Below are positions 50,650 through 61,558 of a DNA stretch of 64,000 nucleotides, in pieces (positions within the stretch are counted from its first letter, which is position 1; each line of letters opens with the position of its first letter). The stretch is taken from the NCBI GenBank assembly GCA_019188255.1, contig JAETXT010000004.1:3224001-3288000 (forward strand), read 5' to 3'. A program made the translations under genes and the position numbers. Under the pieces are notes generated by a model. It was given only the letters and a program-made list of their open reading frames with translations. It ran no database searches and was not told where the DNA came from. The DNA is from Verticillium longisporum. Lineage: Eukaryota > Ascomycota > Sordariomycetes > Glomerellales > Plectosphaerellaceae.

Positions 50650-51818
50650 TCACTGCCCAAGAAGCAATACCCGCCACCGCCATCCGTCCAGGAGTTTCAG
50701 ATCCTTTTCTTCTAGTAGGCCGTCACCCTTTTCGATCCTCGAAGAAAGCTTCTTGAGCCTCTTGTTGACCGTTTTGGCCACCAACAACGTTACCTCGTTC
50801 GAAAAGACATACAGCACGGCAAAGACAAAAAAGGCAATGCTCGCAATATTGTTGCGACCGAGGACAGTGTCCTTGATTTTCGCCAATAACGCGCGCGTTC
50901 GAACAAAAGAGTGCTCAGTATCGGTCACAGACTTGTCCTCCTTCTTCTCCGATGGTGAGCGGCGGAAGATAAAGTTGACAGTAGGAATAATGGTTGCGCT
51001 GCGCTCTGTCAGTAATGGAGCCCCAAGTTTGAGAAGAGGAAGACGTACACAATGCCACCGATGAGCCACTTCCGCCACCGGTGCTTCTCGGCATCGCTAA
51101 TGAGGATCTTGACCTCCTCTCGCAATGTTCTCAGGTCAAAGCTCGCCTTGTTCAATTGCATGCGATACTGCTGCTCGAGCTCAAGGGGCACGGGTGTACC
51201 GCCGAGCCGCTGCCTGTTCTTTTGCAGAGTGTAGAGCTCGCCAAGGGCTTCAAGGGTCTGTCCCCGAACATAGCGGATATCTTGGGGGGACGTGACCATG
51301 GGCGCAGACAAGCCCGTCTGCTGTTGAGCTAGCAACGGGGCACCGGCCGTTACATCGTACTGGGACGAGTACGACATGGCAGCCGGCCCCGGCATCTGCT
51401 CTACGCTGGGGCCAACGGGACCTGTGGGGGTGGGATACAGGGAAGGGTCGTAAGGCTTGGTTGAGGTATCATAAGGTTTGGCGGCAGGTCCATATGGTTT
51501 GGGCGACGGATCGTACGGCTTGGAAGTGTCATACGGCTTAGAGGGCGTGTCATACGGCTTTGACGGGTCATAAGGCTTCGTGGTTGATCCATTCGGCCTA
51601 GGAGACGGATCATATGGTCTGGATGTTGGCGGCAGCTCGGTCGAGCCTTGAGGGTACGCGCCGGGGCCAGCTACGGGATCGGGGTAAGATGGGGGCCGGT
51701 CCCACGGCCTCGGCGACGACGGCTCTTCAGGCCCAGCGAAGCCGCTGCCCCCAGACATTGCGTACTGCGAGGGGCCGTCGTAAGGCTTTGCCGATGTCGT
51801 AGTTTGGTGAGCGTCCAT
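50650..51818 (-). CDS. proline-rich two-helix membrane protein with KPYD repeats
   Basis: Two exons (51,818-51,049 and 50,998-50,650), with a 50-nt intron (GTACGT donor, ACTGAC branch point, GCAG acceptor), give 372 residues. The start is the ATG of MDAHQTTTSAKPYDG. The N-terminal half is a low-complexity Pro/Ser/Tyr region with about ten KPYD(P/T)S units within residues 45-135. A charged, coiled-coil-like stretch (TLEALGELYTLQKNRQRL through LREEVKILISDAEKHRW) leads to a first hydrophobic segment at about 251-268 and a second at about 306-322 (NNIASIAFFVFAVLYVF). A basic tail with RLKKLSSRIEKGDGLLEEKD follows. The arrangement suggests a cytosolic repeat arm and membrane anchor. I know no function. 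It shares a divergent upstream region with the FAM50 gene. Confidence 0.8.
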
Positions 51819-52323
51819 GCTGGGTGGGGTGACGTGCCTCGTGGTAAGCACTGGCGGTGTGCGCTCTTGCGGAGCCTTGGGACGTCAATGCGCGGGGTAC
51901 GTCGCAGTCGTTGTCACGTCTGGATATGAAGATGTCTTAAACAAAGCTGGCGGGGTCGCGGGATTAAGGAAGAGCAAAACGACAAGACATTCACAGTTGG
52001 GCGAGGCCAGGCGAGGCGAGGCGAGGGGAGACAATGTGGCGTGGCACCGATTCAGAGGGCGATGAATCGATGCAAGAAAATGAGGTGGCAGGCAAGGTCG
52101 GGTCAAATGCAATGGCAGGGAAGCCGCCAGCGGGAAGGGCGGGGCTGTTGACGGCATGTGGGGTACCGATTGGTCTTCTGCTGGCAGGTGGTGGCCAGTG
52201 TCTTCTTGCCTCGTCGCTCTGCTATCGCACTGTCCAATACTTCTTTTGAAGCTGCCAAGTGCGACTGGCCACAACTCATCAATCGGACATTTATCTCCCA
52301 GCACCACGTACCGTACCCGAACC
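51819..52323. promoter_or_regulatory. divergent intergenic region with GGCGA-type repeats
   Basis: The 505-bp gap between two divergently oriented genes must hold both promoters. It contains a GC-rich tandem run GGCGAGGCCAGGCGAGGCGAGGCGAGG at about 52,000-52,027, whose unit is GGCGA. An open frame through this region on the - strand is only the complement of the FAM50 exon and its promoter. Confidence 0.45.
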
Positions 52324-53460
52324 ATGGCCGACAGCAACGCCTCACGATTCACGCCCCAAAACCAGACAGCTACCCAGCGCGTGGCGACAAATACTGTCGG
52401 TCTCGTCGCCCTTTCCGACTTTCGCAAGCGACGCGCCGAGGCCATCGAACAGCACGAGCGTGAAGCCCGCGAAGCTGCCTTTCCTGGCGGAGCGACGCCA
52501 GATCGATCCGACTCTGCGACGCCGGCAAATGCTACAAGCGACTCTGGCGACGCTTCAGCGAGACCAATCAAGAAGAAGAAGAAAAAGAGCAAGACCGTCG
52601 GCAGCAAGCTATCTTTCGGCGACGATGAAGAGGACGAGGGCCCAGTGACTGTGGGGAAACCAAAGACCGGTGACAACAAGGCTCCGTCAAAGCTCGCTGC
52701 GAATACCTCTGTCAGCATTGTCCCGAAAGCCCAGACGAAATCCGCACTACGACGAGAAGCTGCGGAGCGAGAAGCGTTGCGACGTGAGTTCCTCGTCATC
52801 CAAGAGGCGGTCAAAGCCACCGAGATTGCGATACCCTTTGTATTTTACGACGGAACCAATATCCCCGGTGGCATTGTTCGAGTGAAGAAGGGGGACCACA
52901 TATGGGTATGCCTCGATAAAAGCCGTAAAGTCGGTGCTGAGCTCGGTGTCGGCGAAAAGGCGAATGCGAGGAGAGAATGGGCGCGAGTTGGTGTAGACGA
53001 CCTGATGCTCGTTAGAGGATCAATGATCATACCGCACGTAAGTACGGCAAAGCCTTCGTGATGACTTGGATCTAATGGCTTGTAGCATTACGAATTCTAC
53101 TTCTTCCTCATGAACAAGAGCGTCGGCCCCGACGGCGAGCGCCTTTTCGCATATTCTGCAGAAGCACCCCCGACGAAAGACTTGCCCACCGATACGGAAG
53201 ACGAACCTGCCGCACCCCAGGGTGGGCTTACCACGGCTGCAGCATTGAAGGCTGCTGCCATCAAGGCTTTGCCTGACGTATCAACGTTGGAGGGCTACAA
53301 CGACGACCCGGCATACACAAAGGTCGTAGATCGACGGTGGTATGAGCGGAACAAGCATATTTATCCTGCCAGCACTTGGCAGGATTTCGACCCGGAGAAA
53401 GACTACCAGGACGAGGTGCGCAAGGACGCCGGTGGCAACACGTTCTTCTTTTCGAAATGA
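52324..53460 (+). CDS. FAM50/XAP5 family protein
   Basis: Two exons (52,324-53,037 and 53,086-53,460), separated by a 48-nt intron with GTAAGT donor and TGTAG acceptor, encode 362 residues. The intron falls between IIPH and HYEFYFF. The N-terminal part is charged and low-complexity with a lysine-rich nuclear-localisation-like run near residues 82-90. The C-terminal part is the XAP5 domain: [49 protein letters not shown], and [20 protein letters not shown] near the end. In other eukaryotes this protein associates with the active spliceosome in the nucleus. All conserved blocks are present. It converges with the 126-residue gene on the other strand, 154 bp downstream. Confidence 0.93.
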
Positions 53461-53614
53461 GCAGTCAACGATTCAATTCTTGATGAAACTTTTCAAACTT
53501 GATTCTGCAGACGTCAGCCAAAGTAGCGACGAGGCCAGGAAGACCCCAACGTACTGTGCAAGTGGCTCAGCCGACCAGCAACTTTGCAGCTACAGCCGCA
53601 CCGCAAAGCACCCA

Positions 53615-53995
53615 TCAGCCAGGCCAGAAGACCAAGACTATGAGTGTATTTACTCCTGGCCCAAGTATGACCATGGCGAAGTCATACTCCATTTGCTTGC
53701 GAATCCGCCGGACACGTTTCGACTTCCAAACGATGTTGCAGGCCTTGGCCGAACCGAGCACGATTGATTTCGTCAGGGCCAAGGAATGTGTTGCGATGAT
53801 TCGTGACGCAAAAAGCGTTGTTGCCGCTGTGTAAGCCGCCAGGAAGTAGGTTCTCAGAATGACAGATAGCCAGACGGCGCCGAGGAGACGTTGGAAACCG
53901 AGGGCGAGGTTGACAGTCCTCGCGAACAGGGTGACGAACTCGGACCCTGGCCGGATGGCGATGGAATCGAGGGGGGCAATAACGACGGTATTCAT
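53615..53995 (-). CDS. small membrane protein of unknown function
   Basis: A single-exon frame of 126 residues starting at the ATG of MNTVVIAPLDSIAI. It has a hydrophobic stretch LLGAVWLSVILRTYFLAAYT at about residues 36-58 and a second near the C-terminus (FAMVILGPGVNTLIVLVFW), with a basic segment KSKRVRRIRKQMEYD between them. The regular composition, the defined hydrophobic segments and the short intergenic distance to FAM50 support a real gene. I recall similar fungal hypothetical proteins but cannot name a family. Confidence 0.6.
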   Translation of the reverse strand: MNTVVIAPLDSIAIRPGSEFVTLFARTVNLALGFQRLLGAVWLSVILRTYFLAAYTAATTLFASRIIATHSLALTKSIVLGSAKACNIVWKSKRVRRIRKQMEYDFAMVILGPGVNTLIVLVFWPG

Positions 53996-55687
53996 GGAGC
54001 AGATGACTTATTGACAACAGAAAGTTCATGAACAATCACGGAACCTGGTCCGAATCATAGAAGAAGCATTGGGTCTCTGGACAGTAAAAACTACGACGGG
54101 CAGACCTGATGATGCCCAAGACTGTCTATATACCGCACGTCTGCAGCAGCCTCCCTCTGCCAGGACCCCGCCTCTCAACCCCGCCCGCGCCGGCCGTGGC
54201 TCCGACTTACTTCCGTGCATCAAATACGGCACCGGCGGTTACCAGTCTCCATGCATGTCTGTGGAGCAGAACCGGCGAATTCAATTCGATTCATCGACGC
54301 TTGAGATCATTTTGACGTGAACATACCCCACAGGCCCGGGCCCCCCTGAGGCGAACGACAGCAGCACGTGGGATGCTGATTCGTCGGGTTTTCGACGTGC
54401 CGTGTTGGCTGGTGCCCCGCGACGCGGGAACGTGGGATGGTGATGAGGGTGATTCGCTGCTCGAGATGAGCTGGGCCAGCGAATGGTCTTATGCTGGGGG
54501 GTTATACGTGGGGGTGACTGATGGGGCCCTCAACCGTTTTCGTTCAGTGAAGGAAATCCGGAGCGCCCTGCCTCTATCCTCGGCGTCGACCTCCTGTCGG
54601 GTCACATGACACCCTTGTCGGAAGCGACAGCTCTGTATTGAATACAGCGACTGAACCATGATGCCTCAAGGGAGAACTCCAGACATTCCAGACCACGCGA
54701 GCATGGTGGGGGATGCTTGTGCGGTTCTGTGGCAAGGTGGAGATGGAGATGGATCTCGAAGTGAATTGATCCACATGAAGACAGATAATGCGTACCCTTT
54801 TTCGCATGGTGTCGCCTGGTAAGCAGCTGAAGGTTTCAAGAAGGGGCTGGCCATGTTCACTGCTGCTGTAAAGACGGAACATGCTTCCACATCATTTCTG
54901 TTCGCCCATACAGCAGGCCAACATTTTGCGCTTTCTTTTTTCTTCCCTTTTTTTCCGGAGAGAGGCGAGGCGAAGCTAATAAGTACTCTAAGCGTGTGCT
55001 TAAATGTTCAATCTGCGCATTGGGATTGTCATCAAAGAGGCCGGTCGCAATCACAAGTCAGTGTCACAAAGCTCACAGCTGGAGCCGCCCGACGCACCAG
55101 ACCCTCCGCCATTTCGGCCGAAATTGCAAAGGGGGGTCTCTCATCCTCATCCAACGCGCCCTTTGTTCCACAACCTCGGACCCTGGCAAACATTCGTCAA
55201 GCTAAGCTTTTTGACCGTCGCCCTACGGCCGGGAGCGCAGCAGGAAGCCGGCTGGGCACCGCAGGGCTACAGGAAGACCAGGGGCATCGAGGTTTGCTTG
55301 GATGGGTCAACGTACCAGAATGCCTACGAGCGCGTGTCCAATTCCCAACCTCGGCCCCTTTGACGACTCGCCTCCTTCTAGCTTTGGCACTAGAACGGTA
55401 GCCACAATCTGGTGGCCACCCGGCGACTGGCAAATTGGCGCGCAGGGCGCGATCCGGATAACGCCTTCTCCTCGAATCGAGCTTGATTCCCGACCGTTGT
55501 CCGCCAAGCTATGCCGTTTCCTGCCAACTTCCGATGCGACGGCTGCCGAAGAGCCGTTCTGGTGCGGCTCTGCGTGGACACCATGTTGCGCCAGACCCTG
55601 CTCAGGCGCATCTCATGTTGGCCGTGACTGGTCAGTACGTAAACCTTCTCCACGATTGCAGACCCTATTACGAGTATGTTCGTTTGG
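53996..55687. other. intergenic DNA without a supported gene
   Basis: About 1.7 kb of normal composition. Open frames of up to 182 residues occur on both strands (for example 54,853-55,401 +), but their composition is arginine/serine-rich and irregular, and frames overlap on opposite strands. A pyrimidine run lies at about 54,925-54,958. No tRNA or snRNA structure was found. Confidence 0.45.
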
Positions 55688-56101
55688 CTATCGCCCGAGG
55701 GCCCTTGGGTGGCCCAGCACGGTGACAGTTGGCCACCACACCACTGCTGTCTGGCGCGGGTATCCTGGGGTTCGATGCCAGGAATGCCGTTGTAGCCGGA
55801 TAGAGCCGCACTCAGTTTCCCACAAAGGAAGGTCGTTATCGAGAATGTGGATGCGCGCGTACACGACCTCGTGGTCGGGAACTTCCAGGTCTGGTTTGGG
55901 ATCAGCGCACTCCAAAGTCTCCATTGTGTACGCGATGGCCGCACAGATGCGACGTTCACAGGCATCTTCGCGTGAGCTTAGGTCTCCATCTTTGTACGCC
56001 CTTATCTCGGATCCATGGACTCGGGTTGCCCGCTGGAGTAGTAGTTCCAGACCCCTTGACAAATTGACAAGACGAATAGCTAGCCGGCGAGCGCTCGACA
56101 T
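55688..56101 (-). CDS. possible hypothetical protein, doubtful
   Basis: A 137-residue frame starts at the ATG of MSSARRLAIRLVNLSRGLEL. Its first 110 residues look protein-like, with an acidic stretch (TLECADPKPDLEVPDHEVVY) and a hydrophobic/basic N-terminus. The last 25 residues are less convincing and an intron may follow RTPG. It sits in the upstream region of the divergently oriented OPT transporter. No family is recognised; it may be a chance frame. Confidence 0.35.
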   Translation of the reverse strand: MSSARRLAIRLVNLSRGLELLLQRATRVHGSEIRAYKDGDLSSREDACERRICAAIAYTMETLECADPKPDLEVPDHEVVYARIHILDNDLPLWETECGSIRLQRHSWHRTPGYPRQTAVVWWPTVTVLGHPRALGR

Positions 56102-56434
56102 GTGCAGGTGAGACGAGACTTATCATCTGGAGGTACGGGGACCCCTCGTCGGACAAGGGTGCCCCTCCCATGTCCAGTTCCTACCCGACTATCCACCCCG
56201 CAAACGACTAGACACTGATGTCTCATGGACCGATACCGCGTGAGGAAGGTGAGTGTCAAGAGGGACGGCGCCACATTGCATGGGGTGGTGTGCTACCGAG
56301 TCTGTGTCCCTGGAGATAAATATGATGGCCGCCCATCTTCGATGCGTATATGTTTCTCGCCTTGAAGTCTTGTCCCTTCAGCCCACCTGGCATTGTATCC
56401 AGCTTCTCGAGGATCTGTTTCAGACGCCAACAAA
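56102..56434. promoter_or_regulatory. upstream region of the OPT transporter gene
   Basis: 333 bp between the doubtful - strand frame and the OPT start codon. The context CAACAAAATG before the start is a good fungal start context (A at -3). No known binding site was identified. Confidence 0.4.
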
Positions 56435-58724
56435 ATGTCTGTCGAGAAGGACACCGTGAACGCGTCCTCCGCCGTTGACGGCATCGGTGCGCCAACTCCC
56501 TTGGACGAGAAGAACACGACTGTCGACAATGTGTCGACCAAGCTCAGCGATGATGAGGAGCACCACGAGGAGGACCTCTACGTGCCCCTCAAGATGGATG
56601 CCGATCTTCCCCCCGAAGGCAACCCCCTCACCATCCGTGCCGTTGTCGTAGGTTGCATTCTCGGATCGCTTGTCAACGCATCCAATGTGTACCTAGGTAG
56701 GTCAAAGTCTTTCAGCTCCAATCCCCAACACCTGCTGACTTTCTTGTCAAGGTCTCAAGACTGGCTTCACCTTCCTCGCCAGCATGTTCGGCGCCCTTTT
56801 CGGTTACGGCATCCTCAGGCTCATGTCGCGGACCAACATTCCCATCATCGGTGGCCACTTTGGCCCTCAGGAGAACAGTATCGTCCAGGCTGCTGCCACT
56901 GGTGCTGGTGGCTTCGCCGGCATTTTCGTGGCTGGCATTCCCGCAATGTACCGTCTCGGTCTGCTCAGCGACTCGCCCAAGAACGACATTGGCAAGATTT
57001 TCACACTGACCATCTCTTGCGCCTTCTTTGGTATCTTCTTCGTCACCCCCTTGCGCAAGTTCTTCGTCATTCGCGTTTCGCGCGAGCTGCGCCTGATGTT
57101 CCCGACCGCGACCGCCGCGGCGCTGACCATCCGTTCCATGCACGCCGGCCTTTCTGGAGCCAAGGAGGCTTTCAGCAAGCTCAAGGCTGTGTCGACGGCT
57201 TTTGTCGTCTGCATCGTCCACCGCGTCGTCTCGTACTATGCCGTCGGCATCCTCTACGATTGGCACTTCTTCACCTGGATCCATATTTGGAGCGGCTACT
57301 CTTCATGGGCCCTGAACATTGAGTCCTGGGGATGGTACTTTGAGTGGACCACTGCCTTCATCGGTTCTGGTATGCTCATCGGTCTCAACTCTGCCCTGTC
57401 CATGTTTGCTGGTTCCGTTCTCGCATGGGGTGTCATCGGACCTGCTCTCGTCCACTACGGCGAGTGCATCGGTAAGGACGTCTCCGACGGCGACCCGAAG
57501 TGGGATGGCCTGTACAGCTTCTATTCTCTGGCCAACATTGGCAAGGGCCCCTCGTCTCCCCGGTACTGGCTGCTGTGGCCCGGTGTCATGATCATGGTGT
57601 GCGCCTCCATGGCTGAGCTGGCCGTGCACTGGGGGATCATCTCGTACGGCGTCAAGGCGCTCTGGTCTTCTTCGTGCGCCTCAATCCACTCGATGGCCGA
57701 GAAGCGGGGCAAGCGCATCGAGTTCTTCGCCAAGCGCGCCGACGCATACAGCACGGCATCGGAGCAAGACGTCGTGAAGGACCCTTCGCCGCCTGAGGAT
57801 CAGGTCCCCATGTGGATGTGGACGTCTGGTCTGCTGGCCTCGATCGTTCTCGCCATTGTCCTCATGGCCGTCGAGTGGAAGATCCACGTTGGCCTGACCA
57901 TCCTGGCGCTGGTGCTGGCGTTCCTCTTCTCTTTCTTGGCCATCCAGATTGGTGCTGTGACTGACCAGACGCCTTTGACGGCCGCCGCCAAGGCCTCGCA
58001 GCTTGTCATCGGTGGTGCCACCTCGGGCATGGGATACGGCGTGCAGCACGCGCAGCGCGTCAACCTCGTGGCCGGTGGTCTCGCCTCGGGTGCCGCTGAC
58101 GTGTCAACGGCCCTGACCTCCGACTTCCGCACCGGTTTCCTGCTCGGCACTCCTCCCATCAAGCAGTTCATCGCTCAGGCCATTGGCACCTTTGTCTCGG
58201 TCTGGCTCGCCCCGGGTCTGTTTATCCTCTTCACCACAGCCTACCCCTGCATCATCAACCCGGATATCGATGGCGGCCACTGCGCCTTCGGCGCCCCCTC
58301 TGTCGGCGCCTGGGCTGCCGTCGCCCAGGTCGTCACCGAGCCCAACGTCAGCATCCCGCTGTCGTCCGGCATCTTCTCCACCGTCATGGGTGTCCTCTCC
58401 ATCGTCCAGGTTGTCCTCCGCCACCACTACCTCGTCGGCGAGCGCGAGAAGTACCGCGAGTACCTCCCCAACTGGGGCGCCATTGCCCTGTCGTTTGTCA
58501 TTCCCGGCCCTGTCTTCACCAACGCCGCTCTGCTCGGTGCCATCATCTCGGCCGTCGGGCGCAAGTGGTATCTCGCCAGCCTTGATGTTTACGCCTCCGC
58601 CCTCGCTGCCGGTATGATTGCTGGTGAGGGCATGGGTGGTGTCGTCGGCGCCGTTCTGCAGCTCGCTGGTGTTTCGGGAGATATCAAGGGCACCATGGTC
58701 GGATGCCCGATGAACTCGTGCTAA
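56435..58724 (+). CDS. OPT-family oligopeptide transporter
   Basis: Two exons (56,435-56,696 and 56,752-58,724), joined over a 55-nt intron (GTAGGT donor, GCTGACT branch point, CAAG acceptor), give 744 residues. A charged cytosolic N-terminus (about 65 residues, with [18 protein letters not shown]) precedes a chain of about 14-16 hydrophobic segments. Family blocks include the first helix and loop [58 protein letters not shown], and [20 protein letters not shown]. The family moves small peptides or metal-chelate complexes with protons across the plasma or vacuolar membrane. The conserved FPTATA block groups it with the fungal YSL-like branch. Length and motifs are complete, so it should be functional; the substrate is not predictable. 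Confidence 0.93.
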
Positions 58725-60912
58725 GCGGTGTCTTCATCTTTCCTCGGGGCATGACGATAGTTTTCATGAGACATGAGGGGGCAGAGGCACTCTACGGTAA
58801 TGGGGAGGTGAACAGTCTTTAGAAGCGAGTATTTAGGCAGCAGCCAAATCAATCACTTTTTATTGAATTACGGATCCTACTCATTATCATGACTGTGTGG
58901 TGCGTGGATCGGATGATGTGATTCTGTTCCCACTTGCTGACATGCAGTCATGTATAGGCATCAAGATTGAGTCACTGAAGTGCATTTTAAGTGCTGACAT
59001 TCTTTACAGGGGAGGGGTTTTCGGAGCAAATGGAGGATTCCGATCCTGGGTGTCGGTCGCCGTGAGGATGTTGGGACTCAAATCCTACAGGCCACGGACA
59101 GACTTGCTCTTGATCTCGTGGGGATTGCCGCTGCTTAGGGGGGAGTTTTCGGTACCAGTTGACGGTGCCGCATGCGGTTGCGCTGAAGCTAGTCTCCGTG
59201 TCCCGAGTCGGTCTTATCGTCGCCTCGTCGTGAGAACAGTGGAGTTCCCAATCGATCGCTGTTGGCCGAATGCGCCCGTCGCTTGAACACTGGCCGCCCA
59301 CCACCCATTCAATGGCAGTATGACATTGCCGGGGCCGGGGGGCAAACTTCAATTGAAGATGACAGGTCACTACACGAAAGAAGGAGGGCACCAGTGTAAC
59401 CTGCAAGCTGCAGTCAAGCAGGCGGTCAGTGGCGTTACGAGAGCCCAGGTCCTATTTCGAGAGACGAGGGCGGTCGGTCCTTAAGAGATGCGTCAGCAGT
59501 CTTTGTTCCGTCCGACTGCGACCGGTGCCGTGCGACGATGGACGTTCTCATGACTGAGGCCTGCGCTGGCGGTGAGGGGGTCGGTTGACAGCGATTGCAA
59601 CGTTGCGCCTGGCTTAGTTGGGACACGAGCCGGGGTGGGCGGCGCGGCGCTATTCGGAGACATTGAGCCATTGCTTTCGTCTGGGCACGGCGGGCTACAG
59701 CACAGCATGCATCTTGGATACTCTGCTCGGCGGCCTCGTTTCCCTGGAAAGGAACGACGTGTCAAGGCGCAGACCAGAACAGGTAAGACATGATCACGAA
59801 GGCTCTAGAAAAGTAGCAGTAAAGAGAGGCTGGAAGAGGAGTACACGGGAGAGCCAAGGCGCAGGGATCGGAGCTTCGGCACCTGGCCCAAGTGCCGCGC
59901 CCAACATGGCTGGTGGTTGAGGGGGAGGGAGGTCGCCAGTGGCCTTGAGGAACAGTGACGGGGGATCCTACGCGCCCCCCATGGGTCTGCCGGGTGATCA
60001 ATCCTGCAGCCCAGCAGCCGGGGCAGCCTCCCGCGGCGCCGATGCCCGATTGCAGCTTTGTTCCCCAACTCTCTGCTGCTCGTTCGGGCCTGCTCTTGCG
60101 CTTAGCCAGGAACCAGGTACCATGGGAGCTGAAAATACTGATGCTTTCGTTTGTTGGAGGGGGGGCTATTGGGTCGGAGGAGAAGGGGGCACAAACTTCT
60201 CGAACACAAAGTCGTGTCTTGCAAAATACTGTATGCCCGAGACATGGGCCCTCGTGGTGGCGGACGGGAGCAGCAGCCAGCACCTCTTGTTCGCACTCCA
60301 CCAGGAGCCCGGCCTCCCCGGTTTCTCGCCATCGAACGTCTGAAGAGACCCTGCGTCGGCCGAAATACGAACAGATCTGCGGTCACGAACCACCCCGACC
60401 TCCAAGTCGGCGGTGATCGTCGCATGCCCACAACGAGAGAAAGTCTCCGCTGATGCTCGTCGTCCTTGTCCTCGCTATTCGCCGGACGCAACGATCGGAT
60501 TCTTTCCTGCCGCCCTTGTCGGCGGGGTTGGTCGGAGGGTTCACAGGCTGAGGCGGAGCGCAACGACTACACTCGATGGACGGTCGCGGCTGGAGGGGTA
60601 TACGAGCGTCGTGCTACGTCATGGTCATCACTGGTGGTTGGGACTTTTTTTTTGGGACCGACATTCGTTCATCATGGTAATGCAGTCGGGCAGTCTCTCG
60701 GAGGGAGTGCACATGGCAAAGATGGACATGGGCATTTTTGCTATATAACGCCATGGATCGTCCACGTTGGAGGCGTTTCTGGATTCTCCAAAACACATGT
60801 TCCCATCCGGCATTCACTACACATACACATTCCAAGTTGCACGCTTATTTTAAGATATCTCCATCCGAAATTACTCCTCAACACCAAAGATATCCACATC
60901 GGTACACTCACG
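58725..60912. other. 2.2-kb intergenic region without a supported gene
   Basis: Normal CpA/TpG content. The many open frames of 60-180 residues overlap on opposite strands, are rich in Arg, Pro, Ser and Gly, and resemble no family. The first 150 bp hold the 3' untranslated region of the OPT gene, and the last 200 bp or so the promoter of the secreted protein, with TATATAA at 60,741-60,747. A long untranslated transcript is possible but not shown. Confidence 0.45.
60741..60747 (+). promoter_or_regulatory. TATA-like box upstream of the secreted-protein gene
   Basis: TATATAA about 165 bp before the start codon, in an otherwise mixed-composition leader with several CA-rich stretches typical of fungal 5' untranslated regions. 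Confidence 0.35.
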
Positions 60913-61558
60913 ATGCACACCTCGCTCCTCTCCCTCATGCTGGCCCCCTTGGCCCTCGCCAGCCCCATACTCTCCCGCGCTGACAAGCAGACCTGCTTTT
61001 CAACAACATCGGGCGTAAAGTCATGGGAAATCAAGTCCTTCGACTTCCATGCCAACTACATCTTCTCAACCCCATCGCATCAGAACTCGTGGGGCTACGT
61101 CTCCTTTGTTCTAGAAAACGCCATTCTCGGCACCAAGACAAGATGCGAAGCCTCTAGCAGCAGCCTGAACGAATTTTTCTATGGCGACGTTGACTACAAG
61201 TGTGAGGCGCCAGAGGGAGACGTTCCTGAGGGTGAGCCGAGGTTGTCGCAGACCACGTTCCGCTTCGACCGTCCCGGCGGAGAGGTCCAGGTCGCGCAGA
61301 GCTGGTATTGCTTCGATGACCCGCAGTTCCCGTAAGTTTTGCCCCACCCGGTTTGGTCGTGAATAGTGAACACCTCATGCTGACACGTGCAGGTCGACGA
61401 TCATGGCGAAGGGCGGAGAGGATGTGAAGCTCGACTGTGAGGAGACGTATACCGAGAACAGTAACTGGACCATTGGAGAGATCTACTCGCAGAGGGACAT
61501 CACGTGTGGCATTGTTGACCTGACTGTGCCGGTGAAGGAGATTTCAGCGGTGGCTTGA
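60913..61558 (+). CDS. small secreted AA1-like domain protein, candidate effector
   Basis: Two exons (60,913-61,331 and 61,393-61,558), with a 61-nt intron (GTAAGT donor, TGCTGAC branch point, GCAG acceptor), encode 194 residues. MHTSLLSLMLAPLALAS is a clear signal peptide. The mature part has six cysteines in contexts KQTCFST, KTRCEAS, DYKCEAP, SWYCFDD, KLDCEET and DITCGIV, and a WEIKSFDFHANYIFSTP block followed by GYVSFVLENAIL. This is the pattern of AA1-like (Alt a 1-type) secreted beta-barrel proteins of ascomycetes, several of which act at the plant interface. One N-glycosylation sequon (NSNWT) is present. It is the gene nearest the right transposon block. The family call is by pattern; a role in host interaction is inference. 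Confidence 0.75.

Noticed and set aside
51885..52820. 311-codon open frame on the - strand
   Set aside because: It is the complement of the FAM50 first exon and its promoter, and its composition (Ser/Arg/Pro-rich) fits no protein. The + strand gene has clear family homology.
54853..55401. 182-codon open frame on the + strand
   Set aside because: Irregular composition, overlapped by frames on the other strand, no domain, no splice partners.
55700..55790. tRNA-like A-box (TGGCCCAGCACGG) and B-box (GGTTCGATGCC)
   Set aside because: The two boxes are present but the flanks do not pair into an acceptor stem and the T-arm loop has the wrong length.
59762..60301. 179-codon open frame on the - strand
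   Set aside because: Low-complexity composition with many Cys, Pro and Ser, overlapping other frames. No recognisable family.
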